Assembly: GCF_044751345.1 (NCBI RefSeq)
Contig: NZ_JBIWXY010000001.1
Span: 682,001-746,000 of the forward strand
Direction of reading: 5' to 3'
Source of the DNA: Methylobacillus methanolivorans
Lineage (GTDB): Bacteria > Pseudomonadota > Gammaproteobacteria > Burkholderiales > Methylophilaceae
DNA length: 64,000 bases
The number at the start of each line of letters is the position of its first letter. Within the stretch, counting starts at the first letter, position 1. A model generated the notes under the pieces. The model ran no database searches. It was not told the origin of the DNA and saw nothing but the letters and a program-made list of their open reading frames with translations. Position numbers and translations under genes: made by a program. This document shows, one piece after another, positions 9,824-17,953 of the stretch.

Positions 9824-9861
9824 GGCACTTTTTTGATAATCCGATTTATACGGTAGCCCTT

Positions 9862-10281
9862 ATGTCTAGTCAACCCAGCAAAGCTTTGGAAACCTTCGAT
9901 AACCCTAATCCTGGTCGCGATTTCCATATCCACATGGAAATCCCAGAATTCACCTGCCTCTGCCCCAAAACTGGCCAGCCGGATTTCGCAGTGCTTTATC
10001 TTGATTACATTCCCGATCAACGGTGTGTGGAACTGAAAAGCCTCAAAATGTATATCTGGTCCTTCCGTGACGAAGGCTGCTTCCATGAAGCTGTAACCAA
10101 CCGCATTCTGGATGACTTGGTTTCTGCGACTGACCCCAAGTTCATGCGCCTCACCGCCAAGTTTTATGTGCGTGGCGGCATTTTCACTAATGTAGTTGCC
10201 GAGCACCGCAAGCCGGGTTGGCAGCCTCAGCCTCGCGTAGAGCTGGCTGATTTTGCGCCACAATCCAATATTCGCGGCTAA
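9862..10281 (+). CDS. queF: NADPH-dependent 7-cyano-7-deazaguanine reductase QueF
   Basis: 139 residues, the short (single-domain, YkvM-type) QueF. It reduces the nitrile of preQ0 to the aminomethyl group of preQ1 in queuosine biosynthesis. The QueF signature E-x-P-E-F-T-x-L-C-P-K-T-G-Q-P-D-F spans residues 26-42: Cys34 is the nucleophile forming the thioimide and Asp41 the proton donor. The substrate-binding E-L-K-S-L-K motif follows near 59. It is divergent from smc and 32 nt upstream of the sulfatase gene. A second queuosine gene, queD, lies at 28308. No preQ1 riboswitch is recognisable in the short leader. Confidence 0.96.
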   Translation: MSSQPSKALETFDNPNPGRDFHIHMEIPEFTCLCPKTGQPDFAVLYLDYIPDQRCVELKSLKMYIWSFRDEGCFHEAVTNRILDDLVSATDPKFMRLTAKFYVRGGIFTNVVAEHRKPGWQPQPRVELADFAPQSNIRG

Positions 10282-10313
10282 TTATTTCGCACGCTCAGGA
10301 AAGAACGCTCATC

Positions 10314-12332
10314 ATGGCAAGTGTATTAGGACGTAGCCGCAATTCGCTTTGGAGCTTTGCAGGTCGCTTGGGGCCTTACGCACCTTTGCTGGTCATGACC
10401 GTGGTGAGTTTTGCTATCTTCAGCCTTTCCCGGGCAGGCTTATTGCTCTGGCAATACCCCCGCATTTCTGCCGTCTCCAGCTGGCAGGAAATCATGCTCG
10501 ACGGCCTGCGCGTTGATAGTATCCAGATCGGCTTGATGTGGCTTCCGCCGTTACTTCTAGCGCCTGTACTGGCTGTCGGCAAGTTCTGGCGCGCTTGGCG
10601 TGGCGTGACATTCTTCTGGGTAGTCCTTTGCATCAGCATCATTACATTGCTGGAGCTGGCAACTCCCGGATTTATTGCCGAATACGATGCCCGGCCTAAC
10701 CGACTTTTTGTAGAGTATTTAAAATACCCCAACGAAGTATTCTCCATGCTGTGGAATGGCTTCAGGACTCACCTATTTATAGGTGTCATCGGCACCCTGC
10801 TGGTAACCATCGCCGCCGGATGGTTAATGGCTCCATGGCTCAAGCAGGAAGCACGTTGGAAAAACTGGATCATCTGGCTGAGTTGGCCCCTGATCTTTTT
10901 AATGGCAGCCTTGGTTGTACGCGGCACGATTAGCCATCGCCCTGCTAATCCAGCCATGTTTTCACGCACTAGCGACTCCATGGTCAATAGCATCATCCTC
11001 AATTCGTCTTGGTCGCTCGTGCATGCGGTATATAGCCTCAAGCATGAAAACAAGTCGAGTGAAATGTATGGCATTCTCCCTGATGAAGACGTCTATCGTA
11101 TTGTGCGAGAAACCCGCGCACGGTTCGATGCTAGCTTTGCCCCTGTAGACCATCCCGGCCTGCCGACACTCTCCCAACTCACGCCGTCACGCACACGGGA
11201 ACGCCCGCTCAACCTCGTCATCATTCTGGAGGAAAGCCTGGGTGCAACATTTGTGGAGTCCCTAGGTGGCGTACCGGTTACCCCTAACTTGGAAAAACTC
11301 AAGGAACAAGGATGGTGGTTCGAGCAACTATATGCAACGGGCACCCGTTCAGTAAGGGGCATTGAAGCTGTCGTGACAGGTTTTCAGCCCACGCCAGCAC
11401 AAAGCGTCGTCAAGCTATCCCTGTCCCAGCAACACTTTTTTACGCTAGCCTCCCTGCTTGAGCAATATGGCTATAGCACCGAGTTTATCTATGGTGGCGA
11501 GTCTCACTTCGACAATATGGTCGGCTTCTTCATGGGCAATGGTTTCCAGCGCGTGCAAGACCAGAAAGATTACGTTAAGCCCGTGTTTGTTGGTAGCTGG
11601 GGAGTCTCGGATGAAGATTTGCTCAACAAGGCCCATGATGAGATCAGCGCCAGCCACGCTAGCGGCCAGCCATTTTTTACCTTGGTATTCACCTCATCCA
11701 ACCATGCGCCATTTGAATTTCCAGATGGTCGTATAGATATTTATGATCCGGTCAAGGCCACTGACAACAATGCGGTCAAATATGCCGACTATGCACTAGG
11801 ACAATTTTTTGCCAAGGCACAGAAAAGTGACTATTGGAAAGACACTCTATTCATCGTTGTGGCCGACCACGATATTCGCGTGCATGGTCACGACATGGTG
11901 CCTATTAACCACTTTCATATCCCTGCGCTGATTCTGGGCGCAGATATTGAGCCCAGAAAAATACAAACCGTGGCAAGCCAGATTGACCTGCCAGTAACGG
12001 CTCTTTCGCTCATGGGCATCAAGGCGCAACACCCGATGACGGGGCGTGACCTTAGTATTGGTGACGGTCAGCAAGCTGGTCGTGCCATGATGCAGTTCGA
12101 GAACAACTTTGCCTGGATGGAAGGCAATCAAGTGGTTGTATTGCGCCCTGGCAAAGAGCCAGCACACGGCACATGGAATCTGAAGCAAAAGAAATTCACC
12201 TTGTCGCAACAACTGACGGAAGATAGCCAAGCATTTGCAGAACGGGCATTGGCGAATTCGCTTCTCCCCTCTTTGTTGTACCGTGAGCGTCTTTACCATG
12301 TCCTGCCTCAAGAAACTCATCACCAAGAATAA
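10314..12332 (+). CDS. LtaS/MdoB-type membrane sulfatase-fold phosphoglycol transferase
   Basis: 672 residues. About five N-terminal membrane helices (residues 20-215) precede an extracytoplasmic alkaline-phosphatase-fold domain (about 290-590). Metal and nucleophile sites fit the family: EES near residue 306, GTRS with the likely catalytic Thr344, and VVADHDIRVHG near 520. Relatives transfer phosphoglycerol or phosphoethanolamine from phospholipids to envelope glycans (LtaS, OpgB) or lipid A. The C-terminal 80 residues lack an assigned domain. The next gene begins 4 nt after the stop, so the two are likely one unit modifying surface glycans. The substrate cannot be read from sequence. Confidence 0.85.
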   Translation: MASVLGRSRNSLWSFAGRLGPYAPLLVMTVVSFAIFSLSRAGLLLWQYPRISAVSSWQEIMLDGLRVDSIQIGLMWLPPLLLAPVLAVGKFWRAWRGVTFFWVVLCISIITLLELATPGFIAEYDARPNRLFVEYLKYPNEVFSMLWNGFRTHLFIGVIGTLLVTIAAGWLMAPWLKQEARWKNWIIWLSWPLIFLMAALVVRGTISHRPANPAMFSRTSDSMVNSIILNSSWSLVHAVYSLKHENKSSEMYGILPDEDVYRIVRETRARFDASFAPVDHPGLPTLSQLTPSRTRERPLNLVIILEESLGATFVESLGGVPVTPNLEKLKEQGWWFEQLYATGTRSVRGIEAVVTGFQPTPAQSVVKLSLSQQHFFTLASLLEQYGYSTEFIYGGESHFDNMVGFFMGNGFQRVQDQKDYVKPVFVGSWGVSDEDLLNKAHDEISASHASGQPFFTLVFTSSNHAPFEFPDGRIDIYDPVKATDNNAVKYADYALGQFFAKAQKSDYWKDTLFIVVADHDIRVHGHDMVPINHFHIPALILGADIEPRKIQTVASQIDLPVTALSLMGIKAQHPMTGRDLSIGDGQQAGRAMMQFENNFAWMEGNQVVVLRPGKEPAHGTWNLKQKKFTLSQQLTEDSQAFAERALANSLLPSLLYRERLYHVLPQETHHQE

Positions 12333-12336
12333 TTAG

Positions 12337-14619
12337 ATGGACATCATTCATAAAACAACATCACCACAGGAATACGCTCAGCCCAGCGGCCCCAAGACAC
12401 AATCGCGTCAACCTTCGATGCTGACCTGGGAAATCATACGCAAAGGATTGGCGTATATCCTCAAGGGAAAAATGATGCTGCCAGATAGCCACTTGCCACC
12501 GGCAGCACATGATGTCCCTGTTAACTTTGCGGGTGTTGGCGTGGCGACGTCGAGCAATCCAGAAGTTGATGATTATGTGATTGCACGCCTGGATGAACTC
12601 GGCCTACGCCAAGTACGGCTCGACTTCACCTATAGTGATATTGGGCATGATGCAGCTCGTTTTTTGGAGCGCCTCCTTGAGAGGGGCTTTAGCGTCATGT
12701 TGCACCTGGTTCAGCCATTTGATGCGGCCATCAATATGGAGAGTGCTGCAGCCCAACAAACGTGGCATCACTTTTTACAACAGGTGCTAGCACAGTATGG
12801 CAACCGCGTTGAGATGATAGAAATTGGCTCGACGATTAATCGCAAACGTTGGGCAGGTTACACCCCGCAGGGCTTCCTCAAGACCTGGGAGATTGCCTAC
12901 CGCGAGATCAAACAGCATGGCATCAAATTAGCCGGGCCTAACATCAGCGATTTTGAACCGCTATACAACATTGGCCTGCTAGAAATCCTACAGGAGCGTG
13001 ATCAGTTACCTGATGTGCATACCAACAACCTGTTTAGCGAGCGCTCCACAGAGCCTGAGCGCTTTGATCATCGTATTCTGAAATATCGGCAAGCCACCGC
13101 GCTGAAATTCAATCTGGTCAAAAAGGCACGCTTGTTGCACAAAATCACGGCCGATCATGGTGTTCAAGAGGTCATGTCGCCGTCCGCCTTCTGGACTTTG
13201 CCGCGCATTCTGCGCCTATTGCCAGATGGCGAGCAAAAACAAGCCGATTACCTGGCACGCTACATGATCCTTTGTGCCGCCTCAGGTGCCTTAAGCCAAG
13301 CTTTTTGGGGGCCACTGATCTGCTACCGCGAAGGCCTGATTGATGACGGCAGCGAAAGCTACCCCGAACTGGAGCGCATCACCCACTATGCTAGTGTGAC
13401 GGGAGATATTAGGCAGTTTAGACCCAGGCCGAGCTTTTACACCATGCAAGCCTTTATCCGCCTGATTCCCGGCCGCCATTATCTAGGTGCTTTGCGCAGC
13501 AGCCATGGATTGGAAATACATGCCTTCAAAGACCAGAACACCATGGTGCATGCGGTCTGGACTACCAACGGCAAAGGCGCTGTACTGGCGGACCATTATC
13601 AACTCAACGAGCTGCAGCAAGCCCAATACACCAGCCGTGAAGGGAAAGAGTTATCGGCAAGGCCTGGTTTGGCAAGCGAATCGCCACTCTATATCACCTG
13701 GCCATCGGGAAGGAACATCACCTTGAAAACAGAAAAAGGCCTATTCGCCAACCTATCGATTCAGCGACACGGCGAAGAAAAGCACCATCACGCTTATCAA
13801 GATCATGAATGGCGTGGCATCCTAGTCGCAAGCAATGACGAAGAAGCTGCTTTGCTTAGCAATGCCCTGCATCCGTCGCGCCTACCTAAGCCATCCAAGG
13901 ATGCTATCTTGCGCAAGGCACGCAATGCCATCTGGATGATAGATGATCCACGAGACCCTGGCCGCAAGTTGGTGGTCAAGCAACCGGTCAAAATGCATGT
14001 TCACAAAAAACTGTTTGATCAATTCAAGTTATCCAAAGCCAAGCGCAGCTGGAACGGTACCAACGAGCTATTACGTCGAGGTGTAGATGCCGCGGCACCT
14101 GTTGCCTACTTTGAAATGCATGGTGATCGCTCCTTGCTACAGAACTACTATATCTGTGAATTTGTTCCTACAGATTTCTCGATCCGGGACATTTTTGCGG
14201 CCTTCAACAATGGCGAGACTGCCTATTTGGGAGTGACTGCTGAGCAAATCTACCCGCAACTGACACGCTACTTGCTCAACATGCATGCCAAGGGTGTATT
14301 TTTCCGTGATCTTTCTGGCGGCAATATCCTGGTGACAAAGCTCGAGAATGGCCAATTGGGATTCTCCCTGATCGATACCAATCGCGCCCATTTCTTTAAC
14401 CATGGCACACCTTTGCCCAAGAGGCTTTCGGACCTTACGCGCGTGTGCGTAAAGCTCCCCTGGCACAGTCGTAATCAACTGGTTGGCATGTACTTAAAGG
14501 AGCTCAATCAGCCGTTTGGGTGGCGTCAACGACTGCCTTTTCATCTTTATGACTTCAAGGTTGGCATGAAGAAGCGGATTGGGCGCAAAGCGATCAAACG
14601 CCTGTTTAAGAAGAAATAG
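12337..14619 (+). CDS. Fusion of glycoside-hydrolase-like barrel and Kdo/WaaP-like kinase
   Basis: 760 residues with two parts. Residues about 60-400 look like a (beta/alpha)8 glycoside-hydrolase barrel of the GH39/clan A type (LGLRQVRLDF near 90, IEIGSTINR near 165), though I cannot confirm both catalytic Glu. After a beta-rich linker, residues about 510-740 form a protein-kinase-fold domain like Kdo kinase/WaaP: VVKQP with Lys548, FRDLSGGNIL with Asp658 and Asn663, and LIDTNRAHF with metal-binding Asp680. No signal peptide is visible, and the C-terminus is very basic. It probably phosphorylates a lipid-linked sugar at the inner membrane. It follows the LtaS-like gene by 4 nt. A role in envelope polysaccharide is inferred. 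Confidence 0.7.
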   Translation: MDIIHKTTSPQEYAQPSGPKTQSRQPSMLTWEIIRKGLAYILKGKMMLPDSHLPPAAHDVPVNFAGVGVATSSNPEVDDYVIARLDELGLRQVRLDFTYSDIGHDAARFLERLLERGFSVMLHLVQPFDAAINMESAAAQQTWHHFLQQVLAQYGNRVEMIEIGSTINRKRWAGYTPQGFLKTWEIAYREIKQHGIKLAGPNISDFEPLYNIGLLEILQERDQLPDVHTNNLFSERSTEPERFDHRILKYRQATALKFNLVKKARLLHKITADHGVQEVMSPSAFWTLPRILRLLPDGEQKQADYLARYMILCAASGALSQAFWGPLICYREGLIDDGSESYPELERITHYASVTGDIRQFRPRPSFYTMQAFIRLIPGRHYLGALRSSHGLEIHAFKDQNTMVHAVWTTNGKGAVLADHYQLNELQQAQYTSREGKELSARPGLASESPLYITWPSGRNITLKTEKGLFANLSIQRHGEEKHHHAYQDHEWRGILVASNDEEAALLSNALHPSRLPKPSKDAILRKARNAIWMIDDPRDPGRKLVVKQPVKMHVHKKLFDQFKLSKAKRSWNGTNELLRRGVDAAAPVAYFEMHGDRSLLQNYYICEFVPTDFSIRDIFAAFNNGETAYLGVTAEQIYPQLTRYLLNMHAKGVFFRDLSGGNILVTKLENGQLGFSLIDTNRAHFFNHGTPLPKRLSDLTRVCVKLPWHSRNQLVGMYLKELNQPFGWRQRLPFHLYDFKVGMKKRIGRKAIKRLFKKK

Positions 14620-14650
14620 CATTTTATTTGTATTAATTGGCCTGTAAGCG

Positions 14651-14679
14651 TTGACAGGCAACATCTGGATCATTAATAT
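14651..14679 (+). promoter_or_regulatory. Strong sigma-70 promoter of the tRNA-Ala/tRNA-Glu unit
   Basis: Consensus -35 TTGACA (14651-14656), 17-bp spacer, and -10 TAATAT (14674-14679). The following discriminator AGCGGCTC is GC-rich, the hallmark of stringently controlled stable-RNA promoters. The predicted start lies about 7 nt upstream of mature tRNA-Ala. Confidence 0.85.
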
Positions 14680-14693
14680 AGCGGCTCTTTTTC

Positions 14694-14769
<76 letters not shown>

Positions 14770-14809
14770 AAACTAGATATTCGGATTATTCCGGATATCT
14801 GACGATGAA

Positions 14810-14885
14810 GTCCCCATCGTCTAGAGGCCTAGGACATCGCCCTTTCACGGCGGTAACCGGGGTTCGAATCCCCGTGGGGACGCCA
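14810..14885 (+). tRNA. tRNA-Glu (anticodon TTC)
   Basis: A 76-nt tRNA with encoded CCA. The acceptor stem GTCCCCA pairs with TGGGGAC, the anticodon loop CTTTCAC carries TTC at 14844-14846, and the T-loop is TTCGAAT. Co-transcribed with tRNA-Ala and closed by the terminator just downstream. Confidence 0.97.
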
Positions 14886-14891
14886 GTAAAT

Positions 14892-14919
14892 AAAAAACCC
14901 AGCTAATGCTGGGTTTTTT
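14892..14919. terminator. Bidirectional terminator between tRNA-Glu and pldA
   Basis: A 12-bp stem, AAAAAACCCAGC with GCTGGGTTTTTT, around a TAAT loop. It has A-runs and U-runs on both sides, so it works in both directions: it ends the plus-strand tRNA unit and the minus-strand phospholipase gene whose stop is at 14947. Confidence 0.9.
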
Positions 14920-14946
14920 ATTGCCTACAATAACGCTAGATCATCA

Positions 14947-16128
14947 TTATCGCGTCACAGAAATCCCCAATCTAATCTGGGTATCCCTTTCCTTATCGTA
15001 ATCAAGCAGCGTTTCTCCATAGCCCGAGAAAAGTTGTAGATGGGCAAATGTGCCCGTACGCGACAGAATGCGGTCACTCAAAGGATATGAAATATCTAGT
15101 TGCCCGGAAGCGTAACCCTTGGTGCCTTGCCGATAAAGCCCCGTGACCATTAAGCCATCTTCTCGCCCATACCGTAGCTGCCAATCTGCATATCCACGAT
15201 AATGCTGAATATCAGGGTTTTCATCCTTGTCGAGATAGGCATAAATTTTGGGAGAAAATGTCAATCGACGGCCATTCGCGAAGTCCATATGCCAACTCGG
15301 GCGCAGGTAAGCAATATTAAGTGATCGAGAGTCTACCCCGCCCTGCCCATTTGACTCATGCTCAATACCTAGACGCCAACTATCAGGAAACAAGCCCTGG
15401 GAGCTTCCTGCCCAGCGATAGAATAATCCAGGCCGATAACTAGTATCTCGGAATGGGCTAGAGTCCCCGCCAATATCCCAGAGTGTGGTTTGGGTGTAAC
15501 TGAAATATAAATTACTCAGGAATGGGGCATATTGCGCCACAGAACCTTTAGGCTCAAATGGGCGATATTTAAAACTAATCTGAAAGCGCGCATCGGCACC
15601 ATGCTCCTCGCCATTGCCAAAGATAAAATAAATCGGCTCTTCTGGGCTTAATGCAGGTTCATCACCTGGAGCTGCAATCACAACCTGCGGTGCTACATTG
15701 GAGGATGCTGCAGTCTTATCCAGCTCTTCAGCTTGCAATACAGCAGTTTCTACAGGTGTATTTTCAGTATTAGCTAATAGTAAAATAGTATTGGAAGATT
15801 GCCCTGTCAATGTCGCGCGCACCACGCCAGCAAAGCTTTGCCGAGGCATTCCAATGTATATCCTGCCCAGTGGATTTTCATCGCTACTTTCCTGCAGTGT
15901 TAACTCGACTTCATCACTAACACCTGCCCCCGTCAAACTTAATCGCATAACTTGTGGCCAAGCTTCATGACTGTTGGGCTTGATGATCTGGATTGATAGG
16001 GCTTGCCCAACATTGACAGACTCACTTTGGGCAACCATCAGCCACTGTGCTCCTGCCCATGTTAAATGAGATGGCGTCACCAATATAAAGCTCATCACTA
16101 CCGCGCGCAGATAATGAGGAAAATGCAT
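14947..16128 (-). CDS. pldA: Outer-membrane phospholipase A
   Basis: 393 residues: signal peptide (1 to about 26), a beta-rich extension of roughly 130 residues, then the 12-stranded OMPLA barrel from about 165. Barrel motifs are YTQTTLWD, SPFRDTSY and, with the catalytic His-Ser-Asn site, EHESNGQ near 275. OMPLA is a Ca-dependent dimeric enzyme that hydrolyses phospholipids misplaced in the outer leaflet. The N-terminal extension makes it about 100 residues longer than the E. coli enzyme; long N-termini are also seen in other betaproteobacterial forms. Transcribed alone, towards the tRNA terminator. Confidence 0.92.
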   Translation of the reverse strand: MHFPHYLRAVVMSFILVTPSHLTWAGAQWLMVAQSESVNVGQALSIQIIKPNSHEAWPQVMRLSLTGAGVSDEVELTLQESSDENPLGRIYIGMPRQSFAGVVRATLTGQSSNTILLLANTENTPVETAVLQAEELDKTAASSNVAPQVVIAAPGDEPALSPEEPIYFIFGNGEEHGADARFQISFKYRPFEPKGSVAQYAPFLSNLYFSYTQTTLWDIGGDSSPFRDTSYRPGLFYRWAGSSQGLFPDSWRLGIEHESNGQGGVDSRSLNIAYLRPSWHMDFANGRRLTFSPKIYAYLDKDENPDIQHYRGYADWQLRYGREDGLMVTGLYRQGTKGYASGQLDISYPLSDRILSRTGTFAHLQLFSGYGETLLDYDKERDTQIRLGISVTR

Positions 16129-16196
16129 GTTTTTCCTGATCTAAAAGTTAATGATATGTCGTCATACTAATTGGGATATTCTTTAAATTGGACAAT

Positions 16197-16574
16197 TCAG
16201 CTGATATTTTGTGCCCGCTGTTCATCATGAACTTGCACTTGATATTCTAGATACCGCAATGCCGCCTGAAAAATGGCAACATCTTCATCACTCCACACAT
16301 TGCCAGTATCTCGCAAGCGACAATACATCCCGCTCTGCTGCAAGATAACTGCACCGAATCTTATCGCAACCCAGCTTTGGTTTTGCTCCCCATATGCACG
16401 GCATAAGAAACGGCCGCATATGTGCAAAAAATCTTCCTTTGATACGCCAATATATTGCGGAAGGTACAGATAATTTTCCTCAAGAAGATGAGTAAAAATA
16501 GCCTATGTAGCCAATATCTGCTGGATGGTTTGAAGTAGTTCGGGGCTACTGGATGGTAGCGAAGGATTTATTAA
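16197..16574 (-). pseudogene. Hypothetical ORF, probably degraded
   Basis: The longest reading frame with a possible start is 76 codons from a TTG at 16427, with GGAAG upstream. The same frame continues upstream without a start and still reads like protein through a single TAG at 16503-16505, reaching a TAA at 16575. The combined frame has amphipathic and aromatic residues typical of a real protein (LLQTIQQILAT, then after the stop IFTHLLEENYLYLPQYIG). This suggests an older gene of about 125 codons broken by a CAG-to-TAG type nonsense change and lacking a clear start. I do not recognise the family. It borders AT-rich DNA and a phage-type repressor. Confidence 0.4.
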
Positions 16575-16815
16575 TTACAGATGCCTTATTAATAAAACAA
16601 AAGCATACGGCTCTATATATGGGTTGCATATAGGGACATCAAGAGTATGATAATCCATTGACACTGCTTGCTTTAATTCCAGTTTTCACTGGAACATAGC
16701 TACATAATTTATCGGGGAGAATGGTTTGATTGTATTTAACACTATACCAATCAAATCCAAACACGATAGTAAATAAGCAAGTGTTAATTGTCAAATATTA
16801 AATCGATAATTTATT

Positions 16816-17535
16816 ATGAAAACCTCTACCCCCCCTGAAGTTGAGAATGAAGAATCTTATTTCTCGTGCAAAGAACTTGCTGAATTACGCCTACCCGGAA
16901 AGCCTGGCACCCGCCAAGGCTGGGATGTGATTGTTAATGCGGAAAAATGGCCTTATATCGAAGTGGCGAGCCGAGGTAGAAAAGGCCGGACAAAGAAATA
17001 CTTACCACCTTCTAGTGTGTTGCAGTTAATCAATAAGCAATATCCTAATGGCCGCCCTGCCCCTTATCGATATACAACAGGCTCAGGCAGCAAAGCACAT
17101 ATCGCCAATGATTATTTGGTTTCCTCCAGCAAAGTTGATCGATACAAAAAACCTAATTATCGTTATGAATCCCTGGATGAATATTTGGTAGAAAGTATTG
17201 ACTTCAATCCATCCAGCAGCCAATTAGATACTCCATTTCAGCATCTAAAGATATTCACGGTGAAAGGAACTAGCCTGGAACCTTCCATGCATGATGGTGA
17301 TGAGGTATTGGTTGATATACGCTGCCGTGCTTTCGATGACAATGCGGTATATGTGATTGGCCAGAATGACTTTATCCGAATAAAACGCGTGCAATTACGC
17401 TTGGATGGCACCGTTGTTGTCAGGAATGACAATGACGGAGACTTGCCCCCGGAAATCTACAGCGCAGAGGAAGCTAAGTGCTTCAAAGTCATCGGAAAAG
17501 TCATTCCATTTAAGTTTGGCCGCTTCAAGTTATAG
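16816..17535 (+). CDS. Mu-type HTH, S24-peptidase phage repressor-like protein
   Basis: 239 residues. Residues about 15-70 match the phage Mu-type DNA-binding winged helix (SCKELAELRLPG, then GWDVIV and a basic RGRKGRTKKY loop). Residues about 140-235 form a LexA/CI-like S24 domain: Ser153 in GTSLEPSM and Lys190 in RIKRV make the Ser-Lys dyad. I see no Ala-Gly cleavage site between the domains, so self-cleavage is uncertain. It is probably the immunity repressor of a vanished Mu-like or tRNA-associated element, now an orphan regulator. The leader is AT-rich, has no obvious Shine-Dalgarno site, and carries inverted repeats. No other phage genes are nearby. Confidence 0.82.
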   Translation: MKTSTPPEVENEESYFSCKELAELRLPGKPGTRQGWDVIVNAEKWPYIEVASRGRKGRTKKYLPPSSVLQLINKQYPNGRPAPYRYTTGSGSKAHIANDYLVSSSKVDRYKKPNYRYESLDEYLVESIDFNPSSSQLDTPFQHLKIFTVKGTSLEPSMHDGDEVLVDIRCRAFDDNAVYVIGQNDFIRIKRVQLRLDGTVVVRNDNDGDLPPEIYSAEEAKCFKVIGKVIPFKFGRFKL

Positions 17536-17562
17536 TAGAGCTATTTTGAAGCTGGAATAAAT

Positions 17563-17596
17563 AAACGGGGTAGCGACACTAGCCGCCACCCCGTTT
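17563..17596 (+). terminator. Hairpin after the repressor gene
   Basis: AAACGGGGT (17563-17571) pairs with ACCCCGTTT (17588-17596), 28 nt past the repressor stop. The stem is strong but there is no U-run beyond the stem end, so its strength is uncertain. The rest of 17597-17787 holds no gene I can support. Confidence 0.5.
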
Positions 17597-17787
17597 CATG
17601 AATGCCTGCTAATAATCTCAAAAATTATCTCAATGGGTCATCAGGGAAAAATCTAGCAGCTGTTTATGGAATAGCTACAGAAATAGGATGATTGGGCAAG
17701 TTTTTTGAGAGGGCATAAAGTAAATAAGCCCTTAATGCCCCAGGAAATTATGAATGGGCTTGAAACGGCGCGATGAGGAGAACTTAC

Positions 17788-17875
17788 TGGCGGAAGCGGT
17801 GAGATTCGAACTCACGAACCCTTGCGGGTCGCCGGTTTTCAAGACCGGTGCCTTCAACCACTCGGCCACACTTCC
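17788..17875 (-). tRNA. tRNA-Ser (anticodon TGA)
   Basis: An 88-nt class II tRNA on the minus strand with encoded CCA (17788-17790). The acceptor GGAAGTG pairs with CGCTTCC with one G-U pair, the long variable arm is CGACCC/GGGTTCG-like, and the anticodon TGA is at 17839-17841. It lies 64 nt downstream of def in the same orientation. Its 3' end faces the AT-rich repressor segment, the usual side for tRNA-targeting integrases. Confidence 0.96.
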
Positions 17876-17925
17876 GTTTTTGAGAGTTTAATACCATTCA
17901 ACCGTGGTTTGGCTGAAAGGCCGCC

Positions 17926-17953
17926 ATTCTAGCACAAGATTAATCGTCTTCAA
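17926..17953 (-). promoter_or_regulatory. Promoter of tRNA-Ser
   Basis: On the minus strand: -35 TTGAAG (17948-17953, inside the end of def), 16-bp spacer, -10 TAGAAT (17926-17931), followed by a GC-rich GGCGGCC discriminator typical of stable-RNA promoters. The transcript would start about 44 nt before the mature tRNA. Confidence 0.5.

Noticed and set aside
9824..9861. preQ1 riboswitch before queF
   Set aside because: The leader is only about 32 nt and lacks the H-type pseudoknot elements of preQ1-I.
17700..17875. attL/attR direct repeats of the tRNA-Ser 3' end
   Set aside because: I looked for a second copy of the T-arm/acceptor sequence in 16100-17787 and found none.
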